NCBI GenBank assembly: GCA_937871605.1
Contig: CALMRM010000031.1
Span: 16,122-40,248, forward strand
Source of the DNA: an uncultured Terriglobus sp.
GTDB taxonomy: Bacteria > Acidobacteriota > Terriglobia > Terriglobales > Acidobacteriaceae
Direction of reading: 5' to 3'
DNA length: 24,127 bases
Shown here: positions 13,423-20,900 of the stretch, one piece after another
Position numbering within the stretch: the first letter of the stretch is position 1
Layout: every line of letters begins with the position of its first letter
Notes under the pieces: model-generated
What the model was told of the DNA's origin: nothing
What the model saw: only the letters and a program-made list of their open reading frames with translations
Database searches by the model: none
Made by a program: the position numbers and the translations under genes

Positions 13423-15288
13423 ATGGACTTAGATGTGCAGCACACAGCAATGCCGCACCCACCCACGCTGACCGGTGCGGAGATCGTCTGGGCCACACTG
13501 GCGGGCGAGGGCGTCTCGACCGTCTTCGGCTATCCGGGCGGGGCGATCCTGCCCATCTACGATGCGCTGCGAAAGTTCCCCATCCACCATGTGCTGGTGC
13601 GGCATGAGCAGAGTGCGGCGCACATGGCTGACGGCTATGCGCGTGCCAGCGGCGATGTGGGCGTGTGCATGGCCACCAGCGGACCGGGTGCGACGAATCT
13701 TGTCACCGGGATTGCGACGGCCATGCTCGACAGCATCCCGCTGGTCGCGATCACTGGCCAGGTGGCCAGCAAGGTGCTGGGCAGTGATGCGTTTCAGGAA
13801 GTCGACATCACCGGCATTACGCTGCCGATCACGAAGCACAACTTTCTGGTGACGCGTGCGGAAGACATCGCCTGCACAGTGCGTGAGGCTTTTCAGATTG
13901 CGCGCAGCGGCAGGCCCGGGCCGGTTCTGGTCGACATCACCAAGGACGCGCAGCAGGCCACGGCTGTGTTCGACTTCGAAATGTCGAAGCCGCGCGCATA
14001 CCGCCCGCACCCCATGCTGCACTCTGGTTTAGGCGATCGCAACCGTGCGTTGGAATTGATCAAGCAATCACGCAAGCCGGTCATCTTCGCGGGGCACGGC
14101 ATCATTCAGTCCGGTGCGGAGCGCGAGGTACTGGCGTTTGCAGAGCGGCACGGCATCCCGGTCGCCACCACGCTGCTGGGCCTGGGTGCGTTCCCTGCCT
14201 CGCACCCGCTGGCTCTGGGCATGATGGGCATGCACGGCGAATCGTGGGTGAACCATGCCATTCAGAATGCCGATCTATTGCTGGCCTTCGGCATGCGTTT
14301 CGACGACCGCGTGACCGGCAATCTGGCACACTACGCGCCGAACGCGAAGAAGATCCACATAGAGATCGACCCCAGCGAAATCAACAAGAACGTCAAGGTC
14401 GATGTTGCGCTGATCGGCGACCTGAAGGAAGTGCTGAAGTCGCTCGAGTCTTCCTTGGGCAAACAAGATCCCACATCTTTGCAAGATGTGGGGCACCCTC
14501 AGTCAGGTGGGTCCAAAGAGGGTGCCCGAGGTCTCGCTACTGAGACCTGGGATCAAACAGCCGACGCTACCCGCGCCTGGCGTGAAGAAATTCGCAGTCT
14601 GAAGGGAGATGCCAGCGTGCGCGACATCATCAACCTGCCGGACAACGGCCACCTGTATGCCGCGCATGTCATCAACGACATCTGGCAGGAGGCGAAGGCT
14701 GCAGGACGCCTTGCAGACACCGTCATCGCGACCGACGTGGGACAGCACCAGATGTGGGAAGCGCAGTATTTCAAGCATGAAGACACGCGTTCGCTGATCA
14801 CTTCCGGCGGCCTTGGGACCATGGGCTTCGCGCTGCCTGCAGCCATCGGCGCAAAGATGGCGGGCCCTGACAAGGATGTGTGGGTCATCGTAGGCGACGG
14901 CGGTTTTCAGATGACGGCTGCCGAGCTGTCGACGATTCAGCAGGAGAAGCTGCACATCAACATCGCCGTCATCAACAATGGCTTTCTGGGCATGGTGCGT
15001 CAGTGGCAGGAGGCGTTCTATGACAAGAACTACTCCAACTCGCCCATCCTGTCGCCGGACTTTGTGAAGCTGGCTGACGCACACGGCATCCCAGGCACGC
15101 ATGTGCGCGAGCGCAAGGATGTGGTGCCAACCGTCACGCGCGCACGCACCGGTTCAGAAACCTTCCTGATCGACTTTGTGGTGGAGAAGGAAGACGGCGT
15201 GTACCCGATGATTGCGCCCGGTAGCGCCCTGCACGAGATGGTGCGGCGGCCCACGAAGGACCCGCTGCTGGAAACGAGTGAGGACTAG
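13423..15288 (+). CDS. ilvB: Acetolactate synthase large subunit, with in-frame palindromic insertion
   Basis: This thiamine-diphosphate enzyme joins pyruvate with pyruvate or 2-oxobutyrate. The ATG at 13423 follows AGGAG (13410-13414). The domains are an N-terminal TPP-binding domain (~17-185) with the catalytic Glu in VRHEQSAAHMADGYAR (E62), a central domain (~205-345), and a C-terminal TPP-binding domain with GDGGFQMT (491-498) and VINNGFLGMVRQWQ. The protein is 621 aa where 560-590 is usual. The excess is largely residues ~347-378, a Gly/Ser/Gln-rich tract at the linker between the central and C-terminal domains, and this tract is encoded by a compact multi-hairpin repeat. All catalytic motifs are intact. 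The next ORF starts 2 nt after the stop. Confidence 0.95.
   Translation: MDLDVQHTAMPHPPTLTGAEIVWATLAGEGVSTVFGYPGGAILPIYDALRKFPIHHVLVRHEQSAAHMADGYARASGDVGVCMATSGPGATNLVTGIATAMLDSIPLVAITGQVASKVLGSDAFQEVDITGITLPITKHNFLVTRAEDIACTVREAFQIARSGRPGPVLVDITKDAQQATAVFDFEMSKPRAYRPHPMLHSGLGDRNRALELIKQSRKPVIFAGHGIIQSGAEREVLAFAERHGIPVATTLLGLGAFPASHPLALGMMGMHGESWVNHAIQNADLLLAFGMRFDDRVTGNLAHYAPNAKKIHIEIDPSEINKNVKVDVALIGDLKEVLKSLESSLGKQDPTSLQDVGHPQSGGSKEGARGLATETWDQTADATRAWREEIRSLKGDASVRDIINLPDNGHLYAAHVINDIWQEAKAAGRLADTVIATDVGQHQMWEAQYFKHEDTRSLITSGGLGTMGFALPAAIGAKMAGPDKDVWVIVGDGGFQMTAAELSTIQQEKLHINIAVINNGFLGMVRQWQEAFYDKNYSNSPILSPDFVKLADAHGIPGTHVRERKDVVPTVTRARTGSETFLIDFVVEKEDGVYPMIAPGSALHEMVRRPTKDPLLETSED
14467..14554. 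repeat. Multi-hairpin palindromic element inside ilvB
   Basis: Within 88 bp there are three perfect hairpins and an outer clamp. CCCACATCTT pairs with AAGATGTGGG (14470-14479/14483-14492, 3-nt loop). GGGCACCCTC pairs with GAGGGTGCCC (14491-14500/14518-14527, 17-nt loop). AGGTCTC pairs with GAGACCT (14529-14535/14542-14548, 6-nt loop). GATCCCA (14467-14473) pairs with TGGGATC (14548-14554) across the whole. The outer pairing competes with the first hairpin. It differs from both the GTCATCCC repeats and the transposase-linked REPs. Confidence 0.9.
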
Positions 15289-15290
15289 GT

Positions 15291-15713
15291 ATGCCGCTTC
15301 GTGGTCTTGTAGGACTTCTACTCCTTGCAACCGTGTCTCTCAAGGCTCAAACGGTGACGCTGAAGTTTGTAGACGGTAGAAGTGGAGAGTCGCTTAAAGC
15401 ATTGCACCTCTCGGTTTTTGGCGGTGAGCTAGGCTCTCTTCCGGTTACCGCTTCCGGAGACACATACGTGGTCGACACGAAAGGTGCTGAGGTTTTGCAA
15501 ATAGATGGACCTAGTCTAAAGCTCAGCTACGGAAGTGAGTATTCGCTCTGCGACAAAGATCGTAGTCAGGTTTTACAAATTAAAGTCCAGCAAGTTCTCC
15601 AGACGGGTTTCGTTACGCAAAGTAGTTGCACTCTGAAGCAATCGGCGACGGCTCGCCCAGGTGTTGCACTCTTCTACATGAGAAAAACACACTGGTGGGA
15701 GAGGCTTGACTGA
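15291..15713 (+). CDS. Small secreted protein of unknown function
   Basis: The ATG at 15291 lies 2 nt after the ilvB stop and is served by GAGGA just upstream, so it is probably coupled to ilvB. The 140-aa product has a signal peptide (MPLRGLVGLLLLATVSLKAQ, cleavage after KAQ), a central part of beta-strand-like sequence with two cysteines (YSLCDKD and SSCTLKQ) that could form a disulfide, and an aromatic tail, LFYMRKTHWWERLD. I recall similar HWWE-ending secreted proteins from Acidobacteria but know no function. The codon use is AT-richer than in ilvB and ilvN, again suggesting a passenger gene in the cluster. Confidence 0.65.
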   Translation: MPLRGLVGLLLLATVSLKAQTVTLKFVDGRSGESLKALHLSVFGGELGSLPVTASGDTYVVDTKGAEVLQIDGPSLKLSYGSEYSLCDKDRSQVLQIKVQQVLQTGFVTQSSCTLKQSATARPGVALFYMRKTHWWERLD

Positions 15714-15746
15714 ACACATGAACTTTACCCTGCCTATTGAGGAACC

Positions 15747-16373
15747 ATGCTGCACACCTTCATTGCACTCGTAGACAACAAGCCCGGCGTGCTGACGCGC
15801 GTGGCGTCGCTGTTCCGGCGGCTGAACATCAACATCGTTTCGCTTACCGTTGGTGAGACGGAGCGCGAAGACGTGTCTCGCATGACCATTGTGTGCGATG
15901 CGCCGGAGAACGCTGCCTTTCGCGTGCGTGCCTCGCTCTACAAGCTGGAGACGACGCGCAACGTAGACGAGGTGGGCCGCAGCGAAGCCGTGGTGCGCGA
16001 GCTTTGCCTCATCAAGGTTGCGGCTGGTCCGAATGCGCCGCACGGATTGCAGTCGCGCACGCAGGTGTTTGAGCTGGCGCAGGTGTTTCGTGCGCGCGTG
16101 GTCGACCTTGCGCCGGACTCTGTGATGCTGGAGATGACTGGGTCTGCCTCGAAGATCGAGGGATTGATCCAGGTGCTGCGTGAGAGTGGGTACGAGATCC
16201 TCGAGGTCTCGCGGACAGGACGAATGGCGATGCGGCGAGGCGCGCACAGCAGCAAAGTGATGAAGGCGCTGGGCAGCAAGGCGCACCAGACGGTGTTCGA
16301 CGGCAATGAAGACCCGGACGCGTTGGACCCGATGGATAGCCTGCCAAACCAGTTTGTGGAGCACGAGACGTAG
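15747..16373 (+). CDS. ilvN: Acetolactate synthase small (regulatory) subunit
   Basis: This is the regulatory partner of IlvB, stimulating activity and conferring valine sensitivity. GAGGAA at about 15738-15743 precedes the ATG at 15747. An ACT domain occupies residues ~1-75 (HTFIALVDNKPGVLTRVASLFRRLNINIVSL), with the usual small-subunit second domain after it (~80-165, including VVDLAPDSVMLEMTGSASKIEGLIQVLR and GYEILEVSRTGRMAMRRG). The 208-aa length is slightly long because of an acidic tail (NEDPDALDPMDSLPNQ). The standard symbol ilvN is used; ilvH would be equally acceptable. It is separated from ilvB by an unrelated secreted ORF, which is unusual. Confidence 0.94.
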   Translation: MLHTFIALVDNKPGVLTRVASLFRRLNINIVSLTVGETEREDVSRMTIVCDAPENAAFRVRASLYKLETTRNVDEVGRSEAVVRELCLIKVAAGPNAPHGLQSRTQVFELAQVFRARVVDLAPDSVMLEMTGSASKIEGLIQVLRESGYEILEVSRTGRMAMRRGAHSSKVMKALGSKAHQTVFDGNEDPDALDPMDSLPNQFVEHET

Positions 16374-16375
16374 CC

Positions 16376-16512
16376 CTGTCATCCTGAGCGCAGCGAAGGA
16401 TCCCTGCGTTGCTGGATGCGGCACCGACCCATCGAAGTTCTGCGCAGAAAGCTCCTGGCCTTCGCGTAGGAACATGCTTACCCGGGATCCTTCGCTTTGC
16501 TCAGGATGACGG
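16376..16512. repeat. Inverted pair of REP-like repeats, ilvN/ilvC gap
   Basis: CTGTCATCCTGAGCGCAGCG (running to 16404, ending AAGGATCCC) faces a nearly perfect inverted copy at 16484-16512. The 29-bp arms differ at only a few positions and enclose about 79 bp. This is the TCCTGAGCG variant of the type-1 repeat. In mRNA it would make a very stable stem between ilvN and ilvC. Confidence 0.85.
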
Positions 16513-16550
16513 GCATTTAGAGTTTAGACAAAGAAAGAGACAGAAAACCA

Positions 16551-17591
16551 ATGGCAAAGACGTACCACGATCAGGACGCAGACCTTTCCCTTATCCAGGC
16601 CAAGAAGGTGGCCATCATCGGCTACGGTTCGCAGGGCCACGCGCATGCGCTCAACCTGAAGGACAGCGGCGTGGACGTGAAGGTGGGCCTGCGCGCGGGC
16701 TCCAAAGGCGCGGAGAAGGCGCAGGCATCCGGGCTGGAAGTGCTCTCCGTTGCGGACGCAGCGCAGTGGGCTGACGTGATCATGGTGCTGGTGCCGGACC
16801 AGACTGCCGCGGCGGTGTACAAGGAGATTGAGCCCGGCCTGAGCAAAAGATCAGCGGATGGCTCGGGCAAGACGCTGATGTTTGCGCACGGCTTCCACAT
16901 CCGCTTCCGCCCCATCACGCCACCCGCCGATGTGGATGTGTCGCTGGTTGCGCCCAAATCACCGGGCCATCGCGTGCGCGAAGTGTTCACCGAGGGTGGT
17001 GGCGTTCCCGGGCTGGTTGCCGTCGAGCAGGATGCAAGCGGCAACGCACTGGCGCAAGCGTTGAGCTATGCCAAGGGCATCGGCTGCACCCGCGCGGGCG
17101 TACTGGAAACCACCTTCACAGAAGAAACTGAGACCGACCTGTTCGGCGAGCAGGCCGTCCTTTGCGGCGGCACGGCGGCGCTGGTAAAGGCCGGCTTCGA
17201 AGTGCTGACCGAGGCTGGCTATCAGCCGGAACTGGCCTACTTCGAAGTGCTGCATGAGCTGAAGCTGATTGTCGACCTGATGTACCGCGGCGGCCTGGAG
17301 TACATGCGCTACAGCATCAGCGACACGGCGGAGTGGGGCGATTACGTGGCCGGCCCGCGCATTGTGACACCTGCTGTGAAGGATGCCATGAAAGGCTTGT
17401 TGAAAGACATTCAGGATGGCAGCTTCGCCAAGCGCTTTATCGAAGACCAGAACAGCGGCCGCAAGGACTTCACAGGCTTCCGCCAGCAGGACCGTGAGCA
17501 CCCCATCGAAAAAGTGGGCGCGGAACTGCGTTCAGCCATGCCATTCCTCGACCCCGTCAAGGTGGAAAACGGCGCCGTGGTCAAAGCGTAA
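16551..17591 (+). CDS. ilvC: Ketol-acid reductoisomerase (class I, NADP-dependent)
   Basis: It isomerises and reduces acetolactate and acetohydroxybutyrate, the second step of valine and isoleucine synthesis. The Rossmann domain opens with VAIIGYGSQGHAHALNLKDSG. The next loop, GLRAGSKGAEKA, has the Arg/Ser pattern expected for NADPH preference. The knotted C-terminal domain holds the metal ligands in ETDLFGEQAVLCGG and FEVLHELKLIVDLMYRGGLEYMRYSISDTAEWGDY. The 346-aa length is near the class I norm. Two oddities are a short extra Lys/Arg/Ser/Gly run before the AHGF motif, and AHGFHIRF where most class I enzymes have AHGFNIHF. The upstream purine-rich stretch is only a weak ribosome-binding site. 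It is the last gene of the cluster before a terminator. Confidence 0.95.
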   Translation: MAKTYHDQDADLSLIQAKKVAIIGYGSQGHAHALNLKDSGVDVKVGLRAGSKGAEKAQASGLEVLSVADAAQWADVIMVLVPDQTAAAVYKEIEPGLSKRSADGSGKTLMFAHGFHIRFRPITPPADVDVSLVAPKSPGHRVREVFTEGGGVPGLVAVEQDASGNALAQALSYAKGIGCTRAGVLETTFTEETETDLFGEQAVLCGGTAALVKAGFEVLTEAGYQPELAYFEVLHELKLIVDLMYRGGLEYMRYSISDTAEWGDYVAGPRIVTPAVKDAMKGLLKDIQDGSFAKRFIEDQNSGRKDFTGFRQQDREHPIEKVGAELRSAMPFLDPVKVENGAVVKA

Positions 17592-17607
17592 GTACGCCGC
17601 CATCACT

Positions 17608-17641
17608 GGCCGCTGCAGTACGGGGCGGCCTTTGTCGTTTT
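17608..17641 (+). terminator. Rho-independent terminator after ilvC
   Basis: GGCCGC (17608-17613) pairs with GCGGCC (17625-17630), and the stem is followed at once by TTTGTCGTTTT. It is placed 17 bp after the ilvC stop, marking the probable end of the leu/ilv transcript. Confidence 0.7.
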
Positions 17642-17668
17642 CGCATCCAAGCAGGCACGGGGCAGCAC

Positions 17669-18688
17669 ATGCAGGCACAGGCAATTCGACTCTCCGGTGA
17701 CTTCTCCCTTGACGCACTTACTCTCGACACGGTCGAGGTTCCAGCACCCGGGCCGGGGGAGGTGCTGGTGCGGATGCACGCGGTATCGCTGAACCAGCGC
17801 GACCTGATGCTGGTGACAGGCACGTACATTCCCGATGTGCAGCGCCCACGCATTCCATGCTCTGATGGCGCGGGCCAGGTGCTAGAGGTGGGCGAAGGCG
17901 TGACGCACCTGCAGCCGGGCGACCGTGTTGTGACGAGCTTCTACCAGCACTGGGTGCACGGCCTGCTGGAGCATGCGACCTCCCGGGGAACGCTGGGCGG
18001 CGACCTAGACGGCACACTCACCACCCATGCCCTGTTCCCGCAGCATGGCCTCCTGCGCATTCCGGACCGCCTGAGCTACGAAGAGGCCTCGACACTGCCG
18101 TGCGCCGCGGTGACCGCCTGGCACGCGCTGGTGAGCACCGGCACGGTGGGTACGAGCGATACCGTGCTGGTCCTGGGTACGGGCGGCGTCAGCGTAGTGG
18201 GACTGCAGATTGCCAAGCTGCAGGGCGCACGCGTGATTGTGACCAGCAGTTCTGACGAAAAGCTGGCGCGTGCCAGCCGCATGGGCGCAGACGCAACCAT
18301 CAACTACAAAACCACACCGGCCTGGGACAAACAGGTGCGCGAACTGACCAGCAAACAGGGCGCCACGCACGTGCTTGAGACAGGTGGCGCAGGCACGCTG
18401 CCACTCTCGCTGCGTTCGGCCGCCTACAACGCCCAGGTCAGCATCATCGGCCTGATCAGCGGCGCGGAGCAGGCAATTGACATTCGGCAAATCCTGGGAC
18501 GGAACCTGCGCGTGCAGGGCATTACCGTGGGGTCGCGCGACATGCTGCAGCAGGTGGCGGAGACGTTTGCCAAGGAAGGCGTGCGACCGGTGATCGACCA
18601 GGTCTTTCCCTTTGCACACGCCGTCGAGGCGCTTCGTTCGCTGCAGGCGGCGAACCACTTTGGCAAGATTGTGATCACCTTTGCCTAG
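17669..18688 (+). CDS. Zinc-independent MDR-family NAD(P)-dependent oxidoreductase
   Basis: The 339-aa product has the medium-chain dehydrogenase/reductase fold. A GroES-like N-terminal domain (~10-125) carries GEVLVRMHAVSLNQRDLMLV, DGAGQVLEVGEGV and QPGDRV. A Rossmann domain follows, with VLGTGGVSVVGLQIAKLQGARVI near residues 170-190 and GATHVLETGGAGTL after it. The structural-zinc cysteines and the catalytic zinc Cys/His set are absent, which places it with quinone oxidoreductase and crotonyl-CoA-type members rather than true alcohol dehydrogenases. The substrate is not predictable. The ribosome-binding site upstream of the ATG at 17669 is weak. It follows the ilvC terminator, so it is probably a separate unit. 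Confidence 0.88.
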   Translation: MQAQAIRLSGDFSLDALTLDTVEVPAPGPGEVLVRMHAVSLNQRDLMLVTGTYIPDVQRPRIPCSDGAGQVLEVGEGVTHLQPGDRVVTSFYQHWVHGLLEHATSRGTLGGDLDGTLTTHALFPQHGLLRIPDRLSYEEASTLPCAAVTAWHALVSTGTVGTSDTVLVLGTGGVSVVGLQIAKLQGARVIVTSSSDEKLARASRMGADATINYKTTPAWDKQVRELTSKQGATHVLETGGAGTLPLSLRSAAYNAQVSIIGLISGAEQAIDIRQILGRNLRVQGITVGSRDMLQQVAETFAKEGVRPVIDQVFPFAHAVEALRSLQAANHFGKIVITFA

Positions 18689-18723
18689 GCACGCGTCCAC
18701 ACACCTTTGCTAGGTACGCGTCC
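18677..18723 (+). repeat. Short direct repeat at the MDR gene end
   Basis: ACCTTTGCCTAGGCACGCGT(CC) at 18677-18698 recurs as ACCTTTGCTAGGTACGCGT(CC) at 18703-18723, with one deletion and one substitution. The first copy includes the last codons and the stop of the MDR gene, so this looks like a 26-bp tandem duplication of the gene end. Confidence 0.7.
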
Positions 18724-18747
18724 GCCATCGGTGGCGTCCAACTCGGT

Positions 18748-19185
18748 ATGAAGCACCTCCTGCGCATGGCTACCGCTGCACTCACCCTCATTGCCTGCGG
18801 CGCGCTCCGTGCCCAGTTGCAAACCGCGACCCTGGCCTCGCTCCGTGACCATCAGCGCGTACTGCTGGTGTTCGCCAATGGCAACAATCAGCAGGCAGAG
18901 GCGCAACTGACCGTTGCAGCAACACACGCCAGTGAATTCCGGGAACGCGACCTGGTACTCGCAGGCATGACCGGCACGGACACAGCCGTGCCCACCGTCA
19001 CACTGGCACCACAGGAGGAGACGGCTGCACGAAGCCGCTTCCACGTGCGCGTCGGCGAGTTCACGGTGCTGCTGCTGGGCAAGGATGGCGGCGAAAAGCT
19101 GCGGTCACACAGCGCGATTCCGTGGGACGTGCTGCAACGCACCATTGACGCCATGCCGATGCGGCAGAGCGAAATGCACCGCTAG
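18748..19185 (+). CDS. Secreted DUF4174-like protein
   Basis: The 145-aa product begins with a signal peptide (MKHLLRMATAALTLIACGALRAQ, cleavage after RAQ). The rest resembles DUF4174 proteins: HQRVLLVFANGNNQQAEAQL, FRERDLVLAGM, then FTVLLLGKDGGEKLRSHSAI and the terminal AMPMRQSEMHR, which are the most typical parts. DUF4174 has a thioredoxin-like outline but lacks a CxxC pair here, so redox activity is unlikely. The function of the family is not known to me. An internal ATG (residue 7) is possible but would shorten the signal peptide. The 5' spacing to the MDR gene is about 60 bp with no clear ribosome-binding site. Confidence 0.75.
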   Translation: MKHLLRMATAALTLIACGALRAQLQTATLASLRDHQRVLLVFANGNNQQAEAQLTVAATHASEFRERDLVLAGMTGTDTAVPTVTLAPQEETAARSRFHVRVGEFTVLLLGKDGGEKLRSHSAIPWDVLQRTIDAMPMRQSEMHR

Positions 19186-19315
19186 CAGGCCGGGAGCGGT
19201 TGTACCTCAATCGGACGCGCCCGGCGTGCCGTCCAGGCGAGTTTTCCTGCGCTTCGCTGTATGCTTCTGGCGACTGCCCGCTCAAGCCACTAGCATGGAG
19301 CCAAGGAGAAGAACG

Positions 19316-20827
19316 ATGAGTTCAGCAACCATGCTCCATGTGCCCGGCGCTGCACCTGACCCGGACGCAAGTGACTCTGCGCGCGTTTCTCCCCTGCAGC
19401 CTTCCTCAGCAGAGGTGCTGTTGCAAGCGCTTCAGCGTGTAAAAGCGCTGGAAACGCTGTCAGAACCTGAGCTGCTGTGGATGGCCCAGCATGGGACGGA
19501 GGGCCTGGCAGCAAGCGGCACCGTCATGTTCCGGGGCGGACAACCAGCGCACCAGATGCTCGTGCTGCTGGAGGGTGAGATCCACGTGCGGCGCTCAAAC
19601 GGGCCGGTCATGTACTTTGTGGGTCGCAGTGCGCACTTGACGGGCAAACTGCCGTTCAGCCGCATGGAAACCTACGGGGGCGACGGCTACGCTGTCGGCG
19701 ATGTTTGGACCCTTTCCTTTGAGCAGAAGCAATTTCCAGAGCTACTGGTGCACGTGCCGCAGTTGGCACAGTTGTGCGTATCGACGCTGCTGGACCGGGT
19801 GCGCGAGGTAACCCGCCTGGAGCAGCAAGCTGAAAAGCTCAACGCGCTCGGCAAGCTTGCGGCCAACCTCTCCCACGAACTGAACAATCCTGCATCCGCC
19901 GCCCGCTCCGCCGCCAATAACCTGTGGACGGAACTGCGGCACTATGGCGACCAGAAGTTTCGCCTTGGTTCACTCAACTTTTCGGGTGAAACCAGGCAGC
20001 GCTACAGCGCATGGCTTGATTCACTGCGAAGCCTTGTCCAGGATAATGGACGCCCCCTACGCGCTCCCGGTAGCGATGTTGCCGAACGGGAAGACCAGGT
20101 GCTGTGTTGGCTGAATGCACACGGTGTGGCAGACGCGTGGCGTATTGCACCCGTGATGGCGGAAACACAGATCAGGACAGAGCACCTGGACCAACTAGCC
20201 ACCATTGTGCAGGGTGATGCGCTGAGTATTTCGCTGGGAGCGTTTGCCAGCGCGCTGCATGCGGAACGCATGACCGATGCCGTCATCGATTCCACGCGCC
20301 GCATTTTCGACCTGATCACGGCGATCAAGGATTACTCCTACATGGACCAGACGCCCATTCAGGAGATCAACCTGCGAGACGCGCTGGACAATACCCTGCT
20401 GATGCTGCAGTCACGCCTTGCATCGGTGGAGGTACGGCGGGAGTATGCAGACGATGTGCCATGTATCTCTGCGTATGGCGGCGAACTGAATCAAGTGTGG
20501 ACAGCACTGGTGGAAAATGCGCTGGATGCGATGGACATACCCGGCAGCACTGCGCCGCCGGTGCTGACGCTGCGCCTTCGCTGCTCCGGGGCGACCGTGT
20601 TGGTGGAGATTTGCGATAACGGCTGCGGTATTTCAGAAGACATACAGTCCCGCATCTTTGAGCCGTTCTTCACCACCAAAGCCGTAGGCGCGGGGCTTGG
20701 CCTGGGCCTGGACACGGCCAACCGCCTGATCACCAAACACAAAGGTCAGCTACAGGTCACTCGCAGCCATCCGGGCGAAACCTGCATCCAGGTACGCCTG
20801 CCTATCGAGCAGACTGGCGCATACTAG
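19316..20827 (+). CDS. Sensor histidine kinase with cNMP-binding-like N-terminal domain
   Basis: The ATG at 19316 follows AAGGAG (19303-19308) at 7 nt. Longer upstream frames lack a start with this support. In the 503-aa product, residues ~35-160 look like a cyclic-nucleotide-binding (CRP-type) beta-roll (LETLSEPELLWMAQHG, VLLEGEIHVRRS). The H-box LAANLSHELNNPASAARSAA has the phospho-acceptor H187. The HATPase domain occupies ~380-500, with N-box VENALDAM, EICDNGCGI, FEPFFTTKAVGAGLGLGL and the terminal strand VRLP. No membrane span is seen, so it is cytoplasmic. No response regulator is adjacent in the window. From memory, similar kinases are found near FAD-dependent oxidoreductases with their own cNMP domain, but that partner is not seen here. 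Confidence 0.88.
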   Translation: MSSATMLHVPGAAPDPDASDSARVSPLQPSSAEVLLQALQRVKALETLSEPELLWMAQHGTEGLAASGTVMFRGGQPAHQMLVLLEGEIHVRRSNGPVMYFVGRSAHLTGKLPFSRMETYGGDGYAVGDVWTLSFEQKQFPELLVHVPQLAQLCVSTLLDRVREVTRLEQQAEKLNALGKLAANLSHELNNPASAARSAANNLWTELRHYGDQKFRLGSLNFSGETRQRYSAWLDSLRSLVQDNGRPLRAPGSDVAEREDQVLCWLNAHGVADAWRIAPVMAETQIRTEHLDQLATIVQGDALSISLGAFASALHAERMTDAVIDSTRRIFDLITAIKDYSYMDQTPIQEINLRDALDNTLLMLQSRLASVEVRREYADDVPCISAYGGELNQVWTALVENALDAMDIPGSTAPPVLTLRLRCSGATVLVEICDNGCGISEDIQSRIFEPFFTTKAVGAGLGLGLDTANRLITKHKGQLQVTRSHPGETCIQVRLPIEQTGAY

Positions 20828-20851
20828 TCTGCGTCTCCACGAAGCACAGAG

Positions 20852-20857
20852 TAAAAT
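20852..20857 (+). promoter_or_regulatory. Possible -10 box for metK
   Basis: TAAAAT lies 44 bp ahead of the metK start in an otherwise GC-rich gap and is the only AT-rich hexamer there. No convincing -35 was found. Confidence 0.3.
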
Positions 20858-20900
20858 AAGGCGTTCATCCAGTCCGTTCAGCCACACCCAAGGAGCAGTT

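Noticed and set aside
12719..13432. 237-codon plus-strand ORF between ilvD and ilvB
   Set aside because: It is the antisense shadow of the transposase gene and its REPs, with no motif of its own.
20828..20900. SAM riboswitch upstream of metK
   Set aside because: The gap is only 73 bp and has no matching stem arrangement or terminator.
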